Shown: one piece after another, positions 8,224 through 21,700 of the stretch
How positions within the stretch are numbered: position 1 is the first letter of the stretch
Layout: each line of letters begins with the position of its first letter
Assembly (NCBI RefSeq): GCF_018388465.1
Contig: NZ_CP074404.1
Location: forward strand, 1,364,001-1,428,000
DNA: 64,000 nt
DNA from: Cellulomonas fengjieae
GTDB lineage: Bacteria; Actinomycetota; Actinomycetes; Actinomycetales; Cellulomonadaceae
Direction: 5' to 3'
Notes under the pieces: generated by a model
What the model saw: the letters and a program-made list of their open reading frames with translations, nothing else
The model's database searches: none
Told to the model about the DNA's origin: nothing
Position numbers and translations under genes: made by a program

Positions 8224-11200
8224 GTGGCCTACCCGCTGCACCGCCAGTCCGACGTCCCGTCCTCCCCGGACCTGCCGACGCTCGAGAAGGACGTCCTCGC
8301 CTACTGGGCGGCGGACGGCACCTTCCAGGCGTCGATCGACGCCCGCGACGCCGGCGAGAACGGCAGCAACGAGTTCGTCTTCTACGACGGACCCCCGTTC
8401 GCCAACGGGCTGCCGCACTACGGCCACCTGCTGACCGGCTACGCCAAGGACGTCGTGCCGCGCTACCAGACCATGCGCGGCCACCGCGTCGAGCGCCGGT
8501 TCGGCTGGGACACCCACGGACTGCCCGCCGAGCTCGAGACCCAGCGGCTGCTGGGCATCACGGACACCTCGCAGATCGAGGAGATGGGCCTGGCCGCGTT
8601 CAACCAGGCCTGCCGCGAGTCGGTGCTGCGCTACACGGGCGAGTGGCGCGACTACGTGACCCGGCAGGCGCGGTGGGTCGACTTCGACCACGACTACAAG
8701 ACGCTCGACGTCACGTTCATGGAGTCGGTGATCTGGGCGTTCAAGCGCCTCTACGACCAGGACATGGCGTACGAGGGCTACCGCGTCCTGCCGTACTGCT
8801 GGCGCGACGAGACCCCGCTGTCCAACCACGAGCTGCGGATGGACGACGACGTCTACCAGTCGCGCCAGGACCCGGCGCTGACGGTCGGCCTGCGGCTGGA
8901 GACCGGCGAGCTCGCCCTGATCTGGACCACGACACCGTGGACGCTGCCCAGCAACCTGGCGGTCGCCGTCGGGCCGGACGTCGACTACGTGGTCGTCGAG
9001 CCGGGACCCGACTCGGCGCTCGCGGGGGAGCGCGTGGTGCTCGCAGCCGCCCGCCTGGGGGCCTACGCCAAGGAGCTCGGGGAGGCCACGGTCGTGGCCA
9101 CCGTCACGGGACGCGATCTGGCGGGCCGTCGGTACACCCCGCCGTTCGACTACTTCGCCGGACGCGAGAACGCCCACCAGGTGCTGCTCGCCGACTTCGT
9201 CACCACCGAGGACGGCTCGGGCATCGTGCACCTGGCACCCGCCTTCGGTGAGGACGACATGGTCGCGTGCGACGCGGCCGGCATCACGCCCGTCGTCCCG
9301 GTCGACTCGCAGGGCCGGTTCACCACGGAGGTGCCGGACTACGTCGGGCAGCTGGTGTTCGACGCCAACAAGCCGATCACCGCGGACCTCAAGGCCGGCA
9401 CCGGCCCGCTGGCGCGCGTCCCGGAGGCGCAGCGTGCCGTGCTGGTGCGGCACGAGACCTACGAGCACTCCTACCCGCACTGCTGGCGGTGCCGGAACCC
9501 GCTCATCTACAAGGCCGTGACCAGCTGGTTCGTGCGCGTGAGCGACTTCCGCGACCGCATGGTCGAGCTCAACCAGGACATCACCTGGACCCCCGAGCAC
9601 ATCAAGGACGGCCAGTTCGGCAAGTGGCTCTCGAACGCCCGTGACTGGTCCATCAGCCGCAACCGGTACTGGGGCACGCCGATCCCCGTGTGGGTCTCGG
9701 ACGACCCGACGTACCCACGCACCGACGTCTACGGCTCGCTGGCCGAGCTGGAGGCCGACTTCGGCCGGGTGCCGACGAACGAGGCGGGCGAGCCGGACCT
9801 GCACCGGCCCTTCATCGACGAGCTGACGCGCCCGAACCCGGACGACCCGACGGGAGCGTCCACGATGCGGCGCATCCCCGACATCCTGGACGTGTGGTTC
9901 GACTCGGGCTCGATGCCGTTCGCCCAGGTGCACTACCCGTTCGAGAACGCCGACTGGTTCGAGCACCACTACCCGGGCGACTTCATCGTCGAGTACATCG
10001 GTCAGACGCGCGGCTGGTTCTACACGCTGCACGTGCTGGCCACGGCGCTGTTCGACCGACCGGCGTTCCGCAACTGCATGTGCCACGGCATCGTGCTGGG
10101 CGACGACGGCCGCAAGGCCAGCAAGTCGCTGCGGAACTTCCCGGACCCGGTCGAGATGTGGGACGTGTACGGCTCTGACGCCGTGCGCTGGTTCCTCATG
10201 TCCAGCTCGATCCTGCGCGGGGGCAACCTCATCGTCGGCGAGGAGGGCATCCGCGAGAGCGTGCGCCAGGTCCTGCTGCCGCTGTGGAGCACCTACTACT
10301 TCTTCACGCTCTACGCGGGCGCGGCCGACGGGGGGGCCGGCTACACGGCCCGCCGGGTCGATGCCGAGCGCGCCGCGACGCTCGCGCCGATGGACCGCTA
10401 CGTCCTGGCGCGCACGCGCGCCCTCGTGGAGCGGACCACGGCGCAGCTGGACGCCTACGAGATCGCCGAGGCGTGCGAGAGCGTGCGCGAGCACCTGGAC
10501 GTGCTGACCAACTGGTACGTCCGCACGCAGCGGGACCGGTTCTGGGCGGAGGACGCGGACGCGTTCGACACCCTGTGGACGTCCCTCGAGCTGCTCACGC
10601 GGGTCATGGCGCCGCTCGCACCGCTGGTCACCGAGGAGGTCTGGCGCGGCCTGACGGGCGGGCGCAGCGTTCACCTGACGGACTGGCCGTCGGCCGACGT
10701 GCTGCCGGCCGACCCGGCGCTGGTCGCGGCGATGGACCAGGTGCGGGCGGTCACGTCCACCGCGCTCGGCCTGCGCAAGGCCGCCGGGATGCGGGTGCGG
10801 CAGCCGCTGCGGAGCCTCACCGTCGCGGTCGACGACGCGGAGGCCCTGGCGCCCTACGTCGACCTGCTCGCGGCCGAGCTCAACGTCAAGCGCGTCGACC
10901 TGGTCACGGCCGATGCCGACACCGCCGAGCGGTTCGGCATCACCCAGCGTCTGGCGGTCAACGCCCGCGCGGCGGGGCCGCGGCTCGGCCGCGGGGTGCA
11001 GGCGGTCATCAAGGCGTCCCGCGCCGGGGCCTGGCGGGTGGAGGGTGACACGGTGGTCGTGACGACCGACGACGGCGACGTGGCGCTCGAGCCGGCGGAG
11101 TACGAGCTGACCACCGTCGTGGCCGGGGGCGAGGCCGCCGGCACGACGGCCGCGGCCGTGCTGCCCGGTGGCGGGTTCGCGGTGCTCGACCTCACCCTGG

Positions 11201-11454
11201 ACGACGACCTGCGCGCCGAGGGCTACGCCCGTGACGTCGTGCGCGTCGTGCAGGACGCCCGCAAGGCCGCCGGTCTGCAGGTGGGGGACCGGATCCTGCT
11301 CACGATCGACGTGCCGGCGGAGCACGTGGCCGCCGTCGAGCAGCACCTGGACACCATCGCGCGCGAGACGCTGGCCGTCTCCGTGGAGCTCGAGACGGGG
11401 CCCGCGCTGCGGGCCACCGTGGAGGCAGTCGACGCAGGAGGGTACGAGGCATGA
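8224..11454 (+). CDS. ileS: Isoleucyl-tRNA synthetase
   Basis: A 1076-residue class I aminoacyl-tRNA synthetase that charges tRNA-Ile. The HIGH-type signature is H-Y-G-H at 65-68 and the KMSKS-type loop is K-A-S-K-S at 631-635. The editing (CP1) domain sits between them and a tRNA-binding C-terminal region follows. The length and the N-G-L-P-H-Y-G-H form match the longer IleRS type seen in many actinobacteria. The GTG at 8224 is chosen because AGGAG lies seven bases upstream and the protein then begins just before the conserved L-P-x-L-E-K segment. A T-box leader precedes it and folC overlaps its stop by four bases. Confidence 0.96.
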   Translation: MAYPLHRQSDVPSSPDLPTLEKDVLAYWAADGTFQASIDARDAGENGSNEFVFYDGPPFANGLPHYGHLLTGYAKDVVPRYQTMRGHRVERRFGWDTHGLPAELETQRLLGITDTSQIEEMGLAAFNQACRESVLRYTGEWRDYVTRQARWVDFDHDYKTLDVTFMESVIWAFKRLYDQDMAYEGYRVLPYCWRDETPLSNHELRMDDDVYQSRQDPALTVGLRLETGELALIWTTTPWTLPSNLAVAVGPDVDYVVVEPGPDSALAGERVVLAAARLGAYAKELGEATVVATVTGRDLAGRRYTPPFDYFAGRENAHQVLLADFVTTEDGSGIVHLAPAFGEDDMVACDAAGITPVVPVDSQGRFTTEVPDYVGQLVFDANKPITADLKAGTGPLARVPEAQRAVLVRHETYEHSYPHCWRCRNPLIYKAVTSWFVRVSDFRDRMVELNQDITWTPEHIKDGQFGKWLSNARDWSISRNRYWGTPIPVWVSDDPTYPRTDVYGSLAELEADFGRVPTNEAGEPDLHRPFIDELTRPNPDDPTGASTMRRIPDILDVWFDSGSMPFAQVHYPFENADWFEHHYPGDFIVEYIGQTRGWFYTLHVLATALFDRPAFRNCMCHGIVLGDDGRKASKSLRNFPDPVEMWDVYGSDAVRWFLMSSSILRGGNLIVGEEGIRESVRQVLLPLWSTYYFFTLYAGAADGGAGYTARRVDAERAATLAPMDRYVLARTRALVERTTAQLDAYEIAEACESVREHLDVLTNWYVRTQRDRFWAEDADAFDTLWTSLELLTRVMAPLAPLVTEEVWRGLTGGRSVHLTDWPSADVLPADPALVAAMDQVRAVTSTALGLRKAAGMRVRQPLRSLTVAVDDAEALAPYVDLLAAELNVKRVDLVTADADTAERFGITQRLAVNARAAGPRLGRGVQAVIKASRAGAWRVEGDTVVVTTDDGDVALEPAEYELTTVVAGGEAAGTTAAAVLPGGGFAVLDLTLDDDLRAEGYARDVVRVVQDARKAAGLQVGDRILLTIDVPAEHVAAVEQHLDTIARETLAVSVELETGPALRATVEAVDAGGYEA

Positions 11455-12842
11455 GCCCGCGCGAGCACGGCACGGGGGCGGACCACCTCCGCCACGAGGC
11501 GGAGAAGCAGGCCAGGGCGGCGGCAGACGAGGTGTACCAGGGCATCCTCGCGCGTGCGCCCGAGCACGAGATCGACCCCTCCTTCGACCGGACGCTCGCC
11601 GTGATGGAGCTGCTCGGCGACCCGCAGAAGGCGTACCGGGTGGTCCACATCACGGGGACCAACGGCAAGACGTCGACGGCGCGCATGGTCGAGCGGCTGG
11701 TCCGCGAGCACGGTCTGCGCACCGGCCGGTTCACCAGCCCGCACCTGTCGCGCGTCACCGAGCGCATCGTCATCGACGGAGAGCCCATCAGCGACGAGCG
11801 GTTCGTCGAGATCTGGCAGGACGTCGCGCCGTACGTCCACCTGGTCGACCAGCGCTCGGCGGAGAAGGGGCAGCCGCGGCTGTCGTTCTTCGAGGTGTTC
11901 ACGGTCATGGCGTTCGCGGCGTTCGCGGACGCGCCGGTCGACGTGGCGGTGATCGAGGTCGGCATGGGCGGTACCTGGGACTCGACCAACGTGGCCGACG
12001 GCGAGGTCGCGATCATCACGCCGATCGCGATGGACCACGAGCGCTACCTCGGCGACACGCTCCTGGACATCGCGTCGGTCAAGGCGGGCATCGTCAAGGA
12101 CGGGGCGACCCTCGTGCTGGCCGCCCAGCAGGAGGACGTCGAGGGTGTCGTGCTCGCCGCGGCGGCCGAGCGGGGCGCCCGCGTGGTGCGCGAGGGCGTG
12201 GACATCGCGGTCGGGGAGCGGCAGGTGGCCGTCGGCGGCCAGCTCATCACGCTGCAGTCGCTGGGCGGCACCTACACCGAGATCTTCCTGCCGCTGCACG
12301 GCGAGTTCCAGGCGCACAACGCCCTGCTCGCCCTCACCGCCACGGAGGTGCTCCTGACGGGCGGCCGTGCGCTGGACCCGGGCATCGTCGAGGTGGCGTT
12401 CGCCGACGTGGACTCGCCCGGGCGGCTCGAGGTCGTGCGCTCCAGCCCGACGATCATCGTCGACGGCGCGCACAACCCGGCCGGCGTCGAGGCCCTCGTC
12501 GAGGCGGTCGAGGAGGCGTTCGAGTTCCACCGCCTCGTGGGCATCGTCGGGGTCATGGCGGACAAGGACCCGGAGGGCATCCTGTCCCTGCTGGAGCCGA
12601 TGCTCGCCGAGGTCGTCATCACGCGTGCGTCGAACACACGCGCGCTCGAGGTCGACGACCTCGCCGAGGTCGCGGTCGACATCTTCGGGGAGGACCGCGT
12701 GCACGTGGCCGAGCGGCTCAGCGACGCCCTCGACCTCGCGGTGTCCCGCGCCGAGAGCGAGGCCGAGCGAGGGTCGGGCGTGCTCGTCACCGGCTCGATC
12801 CTGCTGGTAGCCGAGGCCCGCCGGCTCCTGGGGCGCACCTGA
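11451..12842 (+). CDS. folC: Dihydrofolate synthase / folylpolyglutamate synthase
   Basis: A 463-residue Mur-ligase-fold enzyme that adds glutamate to dihydropteroate and folates in the cytoplasm. The ATP-binding loop G-T-N-G-K-T is at 69-74, followed by the F-T-S-P-H-L-S segment typical of FolC. The D-G-A-H-N-P motif of the C-terminal domain is at about residue 340. The first 40 residues are an extra charged leader. The ATG overlaps the ileS stop (ATGA) and is preceded by AGGAGG near 11436. In many actinobacteria folC is followed directly by a DUF4233 gene and ndk; here about 5 kb lies in between. Confidence 0.95.
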   Translation: MSPREHGTGADHLRHEAEKQARAAADEVYQGILARAPEHEIDPSFDRTLAVMELLGDPQKAYRVVHITGTNGKTSTARMVERLVREHGLRTGRFTSPHLSRVTERIVIDGEPISDERFVEIWQDVAPYVHLVDQRSAEKGQPRLSFFEVFTVMAFAAFADAPVDVAVIEVGMGGTWDSTNVADGEVAIITPIAMDHERYLGDTLLDIASVKAGIVKDGATLVLAAQQEDVEGVVLAAAAERGARVVREGVDIAVGERQVAVGGQLITLQSLGGTYTEIFLPLHGEFQAHNALLALTATEVLLTGGRALDPGIVEVAFADVDSPGRLEVVRSSPTIIVDGAHNPAGVEALVEAVEEAFEFHRLVGIVGVMADKDPEGILSLLEPMLAEVVITRASNTRALEVDDLAEVAVDIFGEDRVHVAERLSDALDLAVSRAESEAERGSGVLVTGSILLVAEARRLLGRT

Positions 12843-12878
12843 GCCCCGATCATGGGTCCGGTCGCGCACGTCCTCCCC

Positions 12879-12907
12879 TTGACGACCTCCGGTGCCCACC
12901 ACATGGT
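12879..12907 (+). promoter_or_regulatory. Candidate promoter and operator of the dha operon
   Basis: TTGACG at 12879-12884 and CATGGT at 12902-12907 are 17 bases apart, a fair vegetative promoter in the only gap between folC and dhaK. A small inverted repeat, CACCA-CA-TGGTG (12897-12908), overlaps the -10 hexamer and could be a repressor site. Recognised by eye only. Confidence 0.4.
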
Positions 12908-12949
12908 GAGACCTGTCGCGGCCCGTCGTGGAGGGCGCCCGGTGGAGGG

Positions 12950-13948
12950 ATGGCTGCAGTGAAGAAGCTCATCAACGACCCGCAGACGGTCGTGGCCGAG
13001 TCGCTCGAGGGCTTCGGGGCGGCACACCCCGACGTCGTGACCGTCCACGCGGACCCGTGGTTCGTCACGCGGGCCGGCGGCACCACGCCCGGCAAGGTCG
13101 GGCTCGTCAGCGGGGGTGGCAGCGGGCACGAGCCGCTGCACGCGGGCTTCGTGGGTGTCGGCATGCTGGACGCCGCCGTGCCCGGGGCGGTCTTCACGTC
13201 GCCCACGCCGGACCAGATCGCCCCGGCGTTCCAGGCGGCCGACGCAGGCGCCGGCGTCCTCGCGATCGTGAAGAACTACACGGGCGACGTGCTGAACTTC
13301 GAGATGGCCGCCGAGGTCGCGGACGACGTCACCGTCCGTACGGTCGTCGTGAACGACGACGTCGCCGTCGAGGACTCGCTCTACACGGCCGGGCGGCGCG
13401 GGGTGGCCGGCACCGTCGCCGTCGAGAAGATCGCCGGTGCGGCCGCGGAGCGCGGCGACGACCTGGACGCGGTCGCCGCGGTCGCCGAGCGGGTCGTCGC
13501 GAACGTGCGCTCCATGGGCGTCGCGCTCACCGCGTGCACGGTCCCGCACGCGGGCAGGCCGAGCTTCGACCTGCCGGACGACGAGATCGAGATCGGCATC
13601 GGCATCCACGGGGAGCCCGGCCGCCGGCGCGTCCCGCTGGCGGGGGCCGACGAGATCACCGACATGCTGCTGGAGCCCGTGGTGGACGACCTGGAGCTGT
13701 CCGGCGGCGAGCGGGTGCTGCTCTTCGTCAACGGCATGGGCGGCACACCAGCCTCCGAGCTCTACGTCGTCTATCGTCGGGCTCGCGCGGTGCTGGAGGA
13801 GCGTGGGGTCGAGGTGGCCCGTTCACTCGTCGGCAACTACGTGACATCGCTGGAGATGCAGGGTGCGTCGGTCACCGTCCTCCGCCTGGACGACGAGCTG
13901 GCCGCCCTGTGGGACGCCCCGGTGCACACCGCCGCCCTGCGGTGGTGA
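12950..13948 (+). CDS. dhaK: Dihydroxyacetone kinase, DhaK subunit
   Basis: A 332-residue protein matching the substrate-binding subunit of PEP-dependent dihydroxyacetone kinase. It holds dihydroxyacetone covalently on a histidine; here the G-I-G-I-H-G-E-P-G motif places it at His220. The N-terminal G-L-V-S-G-G-G-S-G-H-E (51-61) and the K-N-Y-T-G-D motif (108-113) are also family hallmarks. The length is normal. The ATG at 12950 has a strong ribosome binding site, GGTGGAGG (12941-12948). It is first in the dhaK-dhaL-dhaM operon, so phosphate should come from the phosphotransferase system through DhaM. Confidence 0.95.
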   Translation: MAAVKKLINDPQTVVAESLEGFGAAHPDVVTVHADPWFVTRAGGTTPGKVGLVSGGGSGHEPLHAGFVGVGMLDAAVPGAVFTSPTPDQIAPAFQAADAGAGVLAIVKNYTGDVLNFEMAAEVADDVTVRTVVVNDDVAVEDSLYTAGRRGVAGTVAVEKIAGAAAERGDDLDAVAAVAERVVANVRSMGVALTACTVPHAGRPSFDLPDDEIEIGIGIHGEPGRRRVPLAGADEITDMLLEPVVDDLELSGGERVLLFVNGMGGTPASELYVVYRRARAVLEERGVEVARSLVGNYVTSLEMQGASVTVLRLDDELAALWDAPVHTAALRW

Positions 13949-14000
13949 CGGCGCCGGGTGCGGTCGGCACGGGCAACCGGATGCTCGAGGGAGCGTGGGC

Positions 14001-14633
14001 ATGACGTTGGACGTCGCGTGGGCCGTCGACTGGGTGCGGCGCTCGGCACAGACGGTGACCGAGCACCGTGACGAGCTGATCGAGCTCGACCGGCAGATCG
14101 GCGACGGCGACCACGGGGAGAACCTGCACCGCGGGTTCACCGCGGTCGTCGCCAAGCTCGACGCGCTCCCGGCTCCGCCGGCCGACATCGGGGAGGTCCT
14201 CAAGCTCGTCGCGACGACGCTGATGTCGACGGTCGGGGGCGCGGCCGGCCCGCTGTACGGCACGGCCTACCTGCGGGCGGCCAAGGCCACCTCCGTCCCG
14301 CAGATCGACAGCCCGGGGGTGGTCGCGATGCTCGAGGCGGCCCTCGAGGGCATCGTCGCCCGCGGCAAGGCCTCGCCGGGCGAGAAGACGATGGTCGACG
14401 CCTGGGCGCCTGCCGCGGAGGCAGCGGCGGCCGCCGCCGAGAGCGGGGCGGGTCCGGCGCAGGTCCTGGCGGCCGCGGCCGACGCCGCCCACGAGGGCGC
14501 GGAGGCCACCATCCCGCTGGTCGCGACCAAGGGGCGAGCGAGCTACCTGGGTGAGCGGTCCGCCGGGCACCTCGACCCCGGCGCCCGCTCGACCGAGCTC
14601 CTCCTGCGCGCCGCCGCACAGGCCGCGGGGTGA
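14001..14633 (+). CDS. dhaL: Dihydroxyacetone kinase, ADP-binding subunit DhaL
   Basis: A 210-residue all-helical protein corresponding to DhaL, which keeps a bound ADP that is rephosphorylated by DhaM and transfers the phosphate to dihydroxyacetone on DhaK. The magnesium-binding aspartates are in E-L-D-R-Q-I-G-D-G-D-H-G (D30, D35, D37). The S-T-V-G-G-A-A-G-P-L-Y-G segment, S-P-G-E-K-T-M-V-D and a C-terminal K-G-R-A-S-Y-L-G-E-R-S are typical. Fifty-two bases separate it from dhaK and dhaM overlaps its end by four bases. Confidence 0.95.
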   Translation: MTLDVAWAVDWVRRSAQTVTEHRDELIELDRQIGDGDHGENLHRGFTAVVAKLDALPAPPADIGEVLKLVATTLMSTVGGAAGPLYGTAYLRAAKATSVPQIDSPGVVAMLEAALEGIVARGKASPGEKTMVDAWAPAAEAAAAAAESGAGPAQVLAAAADAAHEGAEATIPLVATKGRASYLGERSAGHLDPGARSTELLLRAAAQAAG

Positions 14634-15352
14634 CCTCGCCCGACGCGCGCCGGTTCGCGCCCGTCGCGCTCGTCCTGGTCTCCCACTCGCGCGCGCTCGC
14701 GCAGGGAGCGGCCGAGCTCGCCGGCCAGATGGCGCCGGACGTGCTGCTGGTGAGCGCGGGCGGCACGGACGACGGCGGCCTCGGGACCAGCTACGAGACG
14801 ATCGAGTCGGCCCTCGTCGAGGCGACGCGGGACGGCCGCTCGGCCGTCGTGCTGACCGACCTCGGGTCGGCGGTCCTCACCACGGAGTCGGTGCTCGAGC
14901 TGGCCGACGACGACGTCACCTCGCGGGTGCGGCTCGCGGACGCGCCGTTCGTCGAGGGGGCCGTCGCGGCGGCGGTCACGGCGAACGGGGGAGCGGACGT
15001 GGCGACGGTCCTGGCGTCGGCGCAGCACGCGGGGACGACGTTCGCGGCGCCCGCCGAGGAGCCGGCGCCGGCGCCCGCGCCCGGGCCGGTCGAGGCCGGC
15101 GTCCGTGGCACCGCCGTCCTGCGCAACCCGCTCGGGCTGCACGCGCGGCCGGCTGCGGTGCTCGCGCGGATGGTCGCCGGCTACGACGCGCGGGTCACGG
15201 TGAACGGTGCGAACGCCGCCAGCGTCCTGGAGCTGATGAAGCTCGGCGTCACGCAGGGTGCCGCGCTGGCGATCGAGGCGGACGGCCCCGAGGCCCTCGA
15301 GGCGCTCGCCGCCGTCGTCGCGGCGGTCGAGGGGGGCTTCGGGGAGGTCTGA
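14630..15352 (+). CDS. dhaM: Phosphotransfer protein DhaM (EIIA-mannose-like domain fused to HPr)
   Basis: A 240-residue phosphocarrier that passes phosphate from the PEP phosphotransferase system to DhaL-ADP. Residues 10-135 are an EIIA(Man)-like domain with the phospho-histidine in L-V-S-H-S-R-A (His19). After an Ala/Pro/Glu-rich linker (140-155) comes a complete HPr domain with G-L-H-A-R-P-A-A (His171). Unlike E. coli DhaM, the trailing Enzyme I-like domain is absent, so enzyme I encoded elsewhere is needed. GTG start overlaps dhaL by four bases. Confidence 0.92.
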   Translation: MTSPDARRFAPVALVLVSHSRALAQGAAELAGQMAPDVLLVSAGGTDDGGLGTSYETIESALVEATRDGRSAVVLTDLGSAVLTTESVLELADDDVTSRVRLADAPFVEGAVAAAVTANGGADVATVLASAQHAGTTFAAPAEEPAPAPAPGPVEAGVRGTAVLRNPLGLHARPAAVLARMVAGYDARVTVNGANAASVLELMKLGVTQGAALAIEADGPEALEALAAVVAAVEGGFGEV

Positions 15353-15408
15353 CGCCGCGTCGGCCTGTGCGGGAACCCGCTGGAACGTGCGGTCGCTGCA
15401 AGTTTGCA

Positions 15409-15420
15409 GGGTGTGTAAAA

Positions 15421-15428
<8 letters not shown>
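15409..15428. promoter_or_regulatory. Possible TetR-type operator over the regulator start
   Basis: GGGTG-N10-CACCC forms an inverted repeat across the proposed start of the TetR gene, in the only locally A-rich stretch (GTGTAAAAATGC). Autoregulation by the TetR protein is plausible; the arms are short, so the call is tentative. Confidence 0.35.
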
Positions 15429-17783
<2,355 letters not shown>

Positions 17784-17792
17784 CCTGCAGGT

Positions 17793-18197
17793 ATGAGCTC
17801 CACCGACCCCGGCGCCGGCCAGGCCGTACGCCGCAAGCGTGCCGCGAAGCCCCAGTTCACGCAGATGATCCTCGTCCTCGAGGCCGTCCTCGTGTTCTTC
17901 GCGACGCTCGTGGCGTACGGCCTGCGGCTCGCCGAGCCCGCCGCGATCTGGTGGGTGGGGGGCAGCATGTCCGTGGTCCTGCTCCTGCTGTCCGGGTTCG
18001 TGGCCCGGCCCGGTGGCTACGTGGCGGGCTCCATCGCCCAGGTCCTCGTCATCGCCGCCGGGATCTTCGTGCCCACCATGTACGCCATCGGCGGGCTCTT
18101 CGTCGTGCTGTGGGTCGTGGCCCTGTACCTGGGCAACAAGATCGACCGCGAGCGGGCGGAGTACGACGCCGCGCACCCGGGGGCCGTCGGGCCGTGA
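17793..18197 (+). CDS. DUF4233 family membrane protein
   Basis: A 134-residue protein with four hydrophobic segments after a short basic N-terminus, matching the DUF4233 family usually found between folC and ndk in actinobacteria. No function is known. No catalytic motif is visible. It has no convincing ribosome binding site; the -10-like TAACCT six bases upstream suggests a leaderless mRNA. It sits 46 bases before the ndk start. Confidence 0.8.
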   Translation: MSSTDPGAGQAVRRKRAAKPQFTQMILVLEAVLVFFATLVAYGLRLAEPAAIWWVGGSMSVVLLLLSGFVARPGGYVAGSIAQVLVIAAGIFVPTMYAIGGLFVVLWVVALYLGNKIDRERAEYDAAHPGAVGP

Positions 18198-18228
18198 GCG
18201 GTCGCGCCTGACCTACCCGCCCGCGACA

Positions 18229-18234
18229 TAGGGT
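18229..18234 (+). promoter_or_regulatory. -10 box for a leaderless ndk transcript
   Basis: TAGGGT fits TANNNT and ends seven bases before the ATG at 18242. No purine-rich ribosome binding site lies between, so ndk may be read from a leaderless transcript. Confidence 0.45.
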
Positions 18235-18241
18235 GCAGCCC

Positions 18242-18676
18242 ATGACTGATGCACCCACCACGCAGCGCACCCTCGTCCTGGTCAAGCCCGACGGTGTCCG
18301 TCGCGGCCTGGCCGGTGAGATCGTGCGTCGCATCGAGGCCAAGGGCTACACCCTCGTCGCGGTCGACCTCCGGGTGGCCGACGAGGCCCTGCTGGCGGAG
18401 CACTACGCCGAGCACGCGGGCAAGCCGTTCGTCGGCCCGCTCATGGACTTCATGCGCTCCGGGCCCGTCCTCGCGGTGGTGGCCGAGGGCCACCGCGTCA
18501 TCGAGGGCTTCCGCTCGCTGGCCGGCGCGACCGACCCGACCGTCGCGGCGCCCGGCACCATCCGCGGTGACCTGGGGCGGGACTGGGGCCTGAAGGTCAT
18601 CCAGAACCTGGTGCACGGCTCGGACTCCGAGGAGTCGGCAGCCCGTGAGATCGCCCTCTGGTTCCCCGGTCTGTAG
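18242..18676 (+). CDS. ndk: Nucleoside diphosphate kinase
   Basis: A 144-residue cytoplasmic enzyme that balances nucleoside triphosphate pools by phosphate transfer through a histidine. The N-terminal [10 protein letters not shown], the R-G-D-L-G segment near 110 and the active-site [12 protein letters not shown] motif (His near 123) are all present. The length is normal. An in-frame GTG three codons upstream (18233) is possible, but ATG 18242 gives the usual N-terminus. Confidence 0.95.
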   Translation: MTDAPTTQRTLVLVKPDGVRRGLAGEIVRRIEAKGYTLVAVDLRVADEALLAEHYAEHAGKPFVGPLMDFMRSGPVLAVVAEGHRVIEGFRSLAGATDPTVAAPGTIRGDLGRDWGLKVIQNLVHGSDSEESAAREIALWFPGL

Positions 18677-18710
18677 GAGCGGCCTCCCAGGAGCCGGGGT
18701 GCGCGCACCT

Positions 18711-18716
18711 TAGGCT
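18711..18716 (+). promoter_or_regulatory. -10 box for a leaderless smc transcript
   Basis: TAGGCT fits TANNNT and ends six bases before the GTG start of smc at 18723, with no ribosome binding site in between. A perfect 12-base palindrome, GGTGCGCGCACC (18698-18709), lies directly upstream in the spacer and could be a protein site or a small hairpin ending ndk transcripts. Confidence 0.5.
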
Positions 18717-18722
18717 CTGTGC

Positions 18723-21700
18723 GTGCACCTCAAGACCCTCACCCTGCGGGGGTTCAAGTCGTTCGCCTCGGCGACGACCCTGAACTTCGAGCCGGGCGTC
18801 ACCTGCGTGGTCGGGCCCAACGGCTCGGGCAAGTCCAACGTCGTGGACGCGCTGGCGTGGGTGATGGGGGAGCAGGGGGCCAAGTCGCTGCGCGGCGGCA
18901 AGATGGAGGACGTCATCTTCGCCGGCACCGCCGGCCGCCCGCCGCTGGGCCGTGCCGAGGTCTCGCTCACGATCGACAACGCCGACGGCGCCCTGCCGAT
19001 CGAGTACTCCGAGGTGACGATCTCGCGGACGCTGTTCCGCAACGGCGGCTCGGAGTACGCGATCAACGGCCAGGGCTGCCGGCTGCTCGACATCCAGGAC
19101 CTGCTGTCCGACTCGGGCCTCGGCCGCGAGATGCACGTGATCGTCGGCCAGGGGCAGCTGGACGCGGTCCTGCGGGCCACGCCCGAGGAGCGTCGCGGGT
19201 TCATCGAGGAGGCCGCGGGGGTCCTCAAGCACCGCAAGCGCAAGGAGAAGGCGCTCCGCAAGATGGAGTCCATGCAGGCCAACCTCACGCGGCTGGGGGA
19301 CCTGACGGGCGAGATCCGCCGCCAGCTCGGTCCGCTCGGACGGCAGGCGGAGGTCGCGCGTAAGGCCCAGGTCGTCCAGGCGGACCTGCGCGACGCTCGT
19401 GCCCGGCTGCTCGCCGACGACCTCGCCCAGCTCACGTCCACGCTCGAGCAGGAGATCGCCGACGAGAGCGCCCTGCGTGCGCGGCGCGAGCAGGTCGAGG
19501 GCGTGCTGGCCGCGACCCGTGCCCGGCTCGCCACGCTCGAGCGGGAGGCCGCCGAGGCCGCCCCCGCCCTGAGCGAGGCGAGCGAGGTCTGGTACCGGCT
19601 CTCCTCCCTGCGGGAGCGGCTGCGCGGCACGGCCTCGCTGGCGGCAGACCGCGTCCGGCTGCTGGGCAGCGCGGGACCGGAACGGGCCGGCGGGTCCGAC
19701 CCCGACGACCTGGCGGCCCAGGCCGAGCGCGTCCGGGCCGCGGAGGCGGAGCTCGCGGCCGAGGTCGAGCTGTCCCGCGCGGCGCTCGACGCCGCGGTAA
19801 TCGCCCGCCAGCAGGCCGAGGCCGAGGCGACGGCCGCCGAGAAGGAGGTCGCCACCGCCCTGCGCGGTGCCGCAGACCGTCGCGAGGGCGTCGCCCGCCT
19901 GGCCGGCCAGGTGGCCGCCCGCCGCAGCCGCGTCGAGGCGACCCAGGCTGAGCTCGGCCGCCTGCGCGAGTCCCTGGCCGCCGCCGAGCAGCGCGGCCAG
20001 GAGGCGACGACGCAGTTCTCGGTGCTCGAGTCGCAGGTCGCGGGCGTCGAGGAGGGGGAGGAGGGCCTGGACGCCGAGCACGAGGCGGCGGTGGAGGCCC
20101 TCGAGCAGGCGACCGAGCGGCTGGCCGCGCTGCAGGAGCAGCTCGGGGCCGCCGAGCGTGAACGTGCCGCGCTGGAGTCGCGTGCGGAGACCCTCGAGCT
20201 CAGCCTGATGCGCAAGGACGGGGTCGGTGCCCTGCTCGCGGCGGACGGCCAGCCCGGTCTGGTGGGCTCCGTCGCTGCGCTGCTCGCGGTCGACCCCGAG
20301 AACGAGGAGGCGATCGTCGCGGCCCTCGGCGCCGTGGCCGACGCCGTCGCCGTGGACTCGGTCGACGCCGCCGTCGACGCCATCCGCTACCTGCGCACCG
20401 AGGATGCCGGGCGCGCGACGCTCCTGGTCAGCGGCGCGTCGACGCCCGTGAACCCGGTCACCGACGTGCCCGCCGGCGCCGACCGTGCCGTGGACCTCGT
20501 GCGGGCGCCGGACCATGTGCGCGCCGCCGTCGAGGCGCTCCTGGCCGACGTCGTCGTGGTGGACGACCTCGCCGCGGCCCGCGCGATCGTCGCCGTCCGG
20601 CCCGACCTGGTCGTCGCCACCCGCACCGGCGACGTCCTGTCCCAGCACCGTGCCTCGGGCGGCTCCGCGACGGCCCCCAGCGCGCTGCACCTGCAGGCCG
20701 CGCTCGACCAGGCCCGCTCCGGGGCCGCGCGCGCAACGGCGGACGCCGAGCGGGTGCGGTTCGAGCTGGCGGGCGCCGTCGAGGCCCAGGCGGCCGCGCG
20801 TGAGGCGCACGAACGGACCCTCGACCGTCTGAACGAGTCGGACGCCGCGCTCGCCGCGGTCGCCGAGCAGCTCGGGCACCTCGGTTCGACCGCCCGCGCC
20901 GCCAACGCCGAGGCGGCGCGCCTGCGCCAGTCCCTGGAGGCCGCGTCCCGCACGCTGGAGGCCGACACCGCCGAGCTGACCGAGCTCACCGAGCGGCTCG
21001 CCGCCGCCGAGGTCGAGCCCGCCGAGAGCGAGGCGGCGATCGTCGAGGGCAGCGCGCGTCGCGACCGGCTCGCGGAGCTCGCCGCGGGTGCGCGCGCGCG
21101 AGAGACCGAGGCTCGCCTGACGCTGCGGACCGGCGAGGAGCGCGCGCGAGCGCTGTCGGGCCGGGCGGAGTCCCTGGAACGGGCCGCCCAGACCGAGCGG
21201 GTGGCCCGGGAGCGGGCCGCCGAGCGCGAGCGGGCGCGCGCACGTCAGGCGACCGTCGCCCAGGCCGTGCGTGAGGGCGCCACGCAGGCGCTGGTGGTGC
21301 TGGAGGAGTCGCTGCGCCGCGCGTCGGTGGAGCGAGACGAGGCGGAGGCGGCGCGCGGCGAGCGCGACCGCGAGGTGACCGCCGCGCGGGCCGAGGTCGA
21401 TGTCCGGGCGGCGGAGCTCGCCCAGCTCACCGACGTCGCCCACCGCGACGAGGTGGCCCGCACCCAGCAGCGCCTGCGGATCGAGGCGCTGCAGGCCCGC
21501 GCGATCGACGACCTGGGCCTGGACCCGGCCGTCCTGCTCGACGAGTACGGCCCGCACCAGGACGTCCCGGTGATCCACCCGCCCGGCGCCGAGGTCGACC
21601 CGGACGCACCGACCGCGGTCCCGTACGTCCGCGAGCAGCAGGAGAAGCGCCTCCGGGCCGCCGAGCGGGCACTGTCCCTGCTCGGTCGGGTCAACCCGCT

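Noticed and set aside
8014..11346. 1110-codon minus-strand frame opposite ileS
   Set aside because: Shadow of ileS. No motif, no start signal, and amino acid composition typical of an antisense frame.
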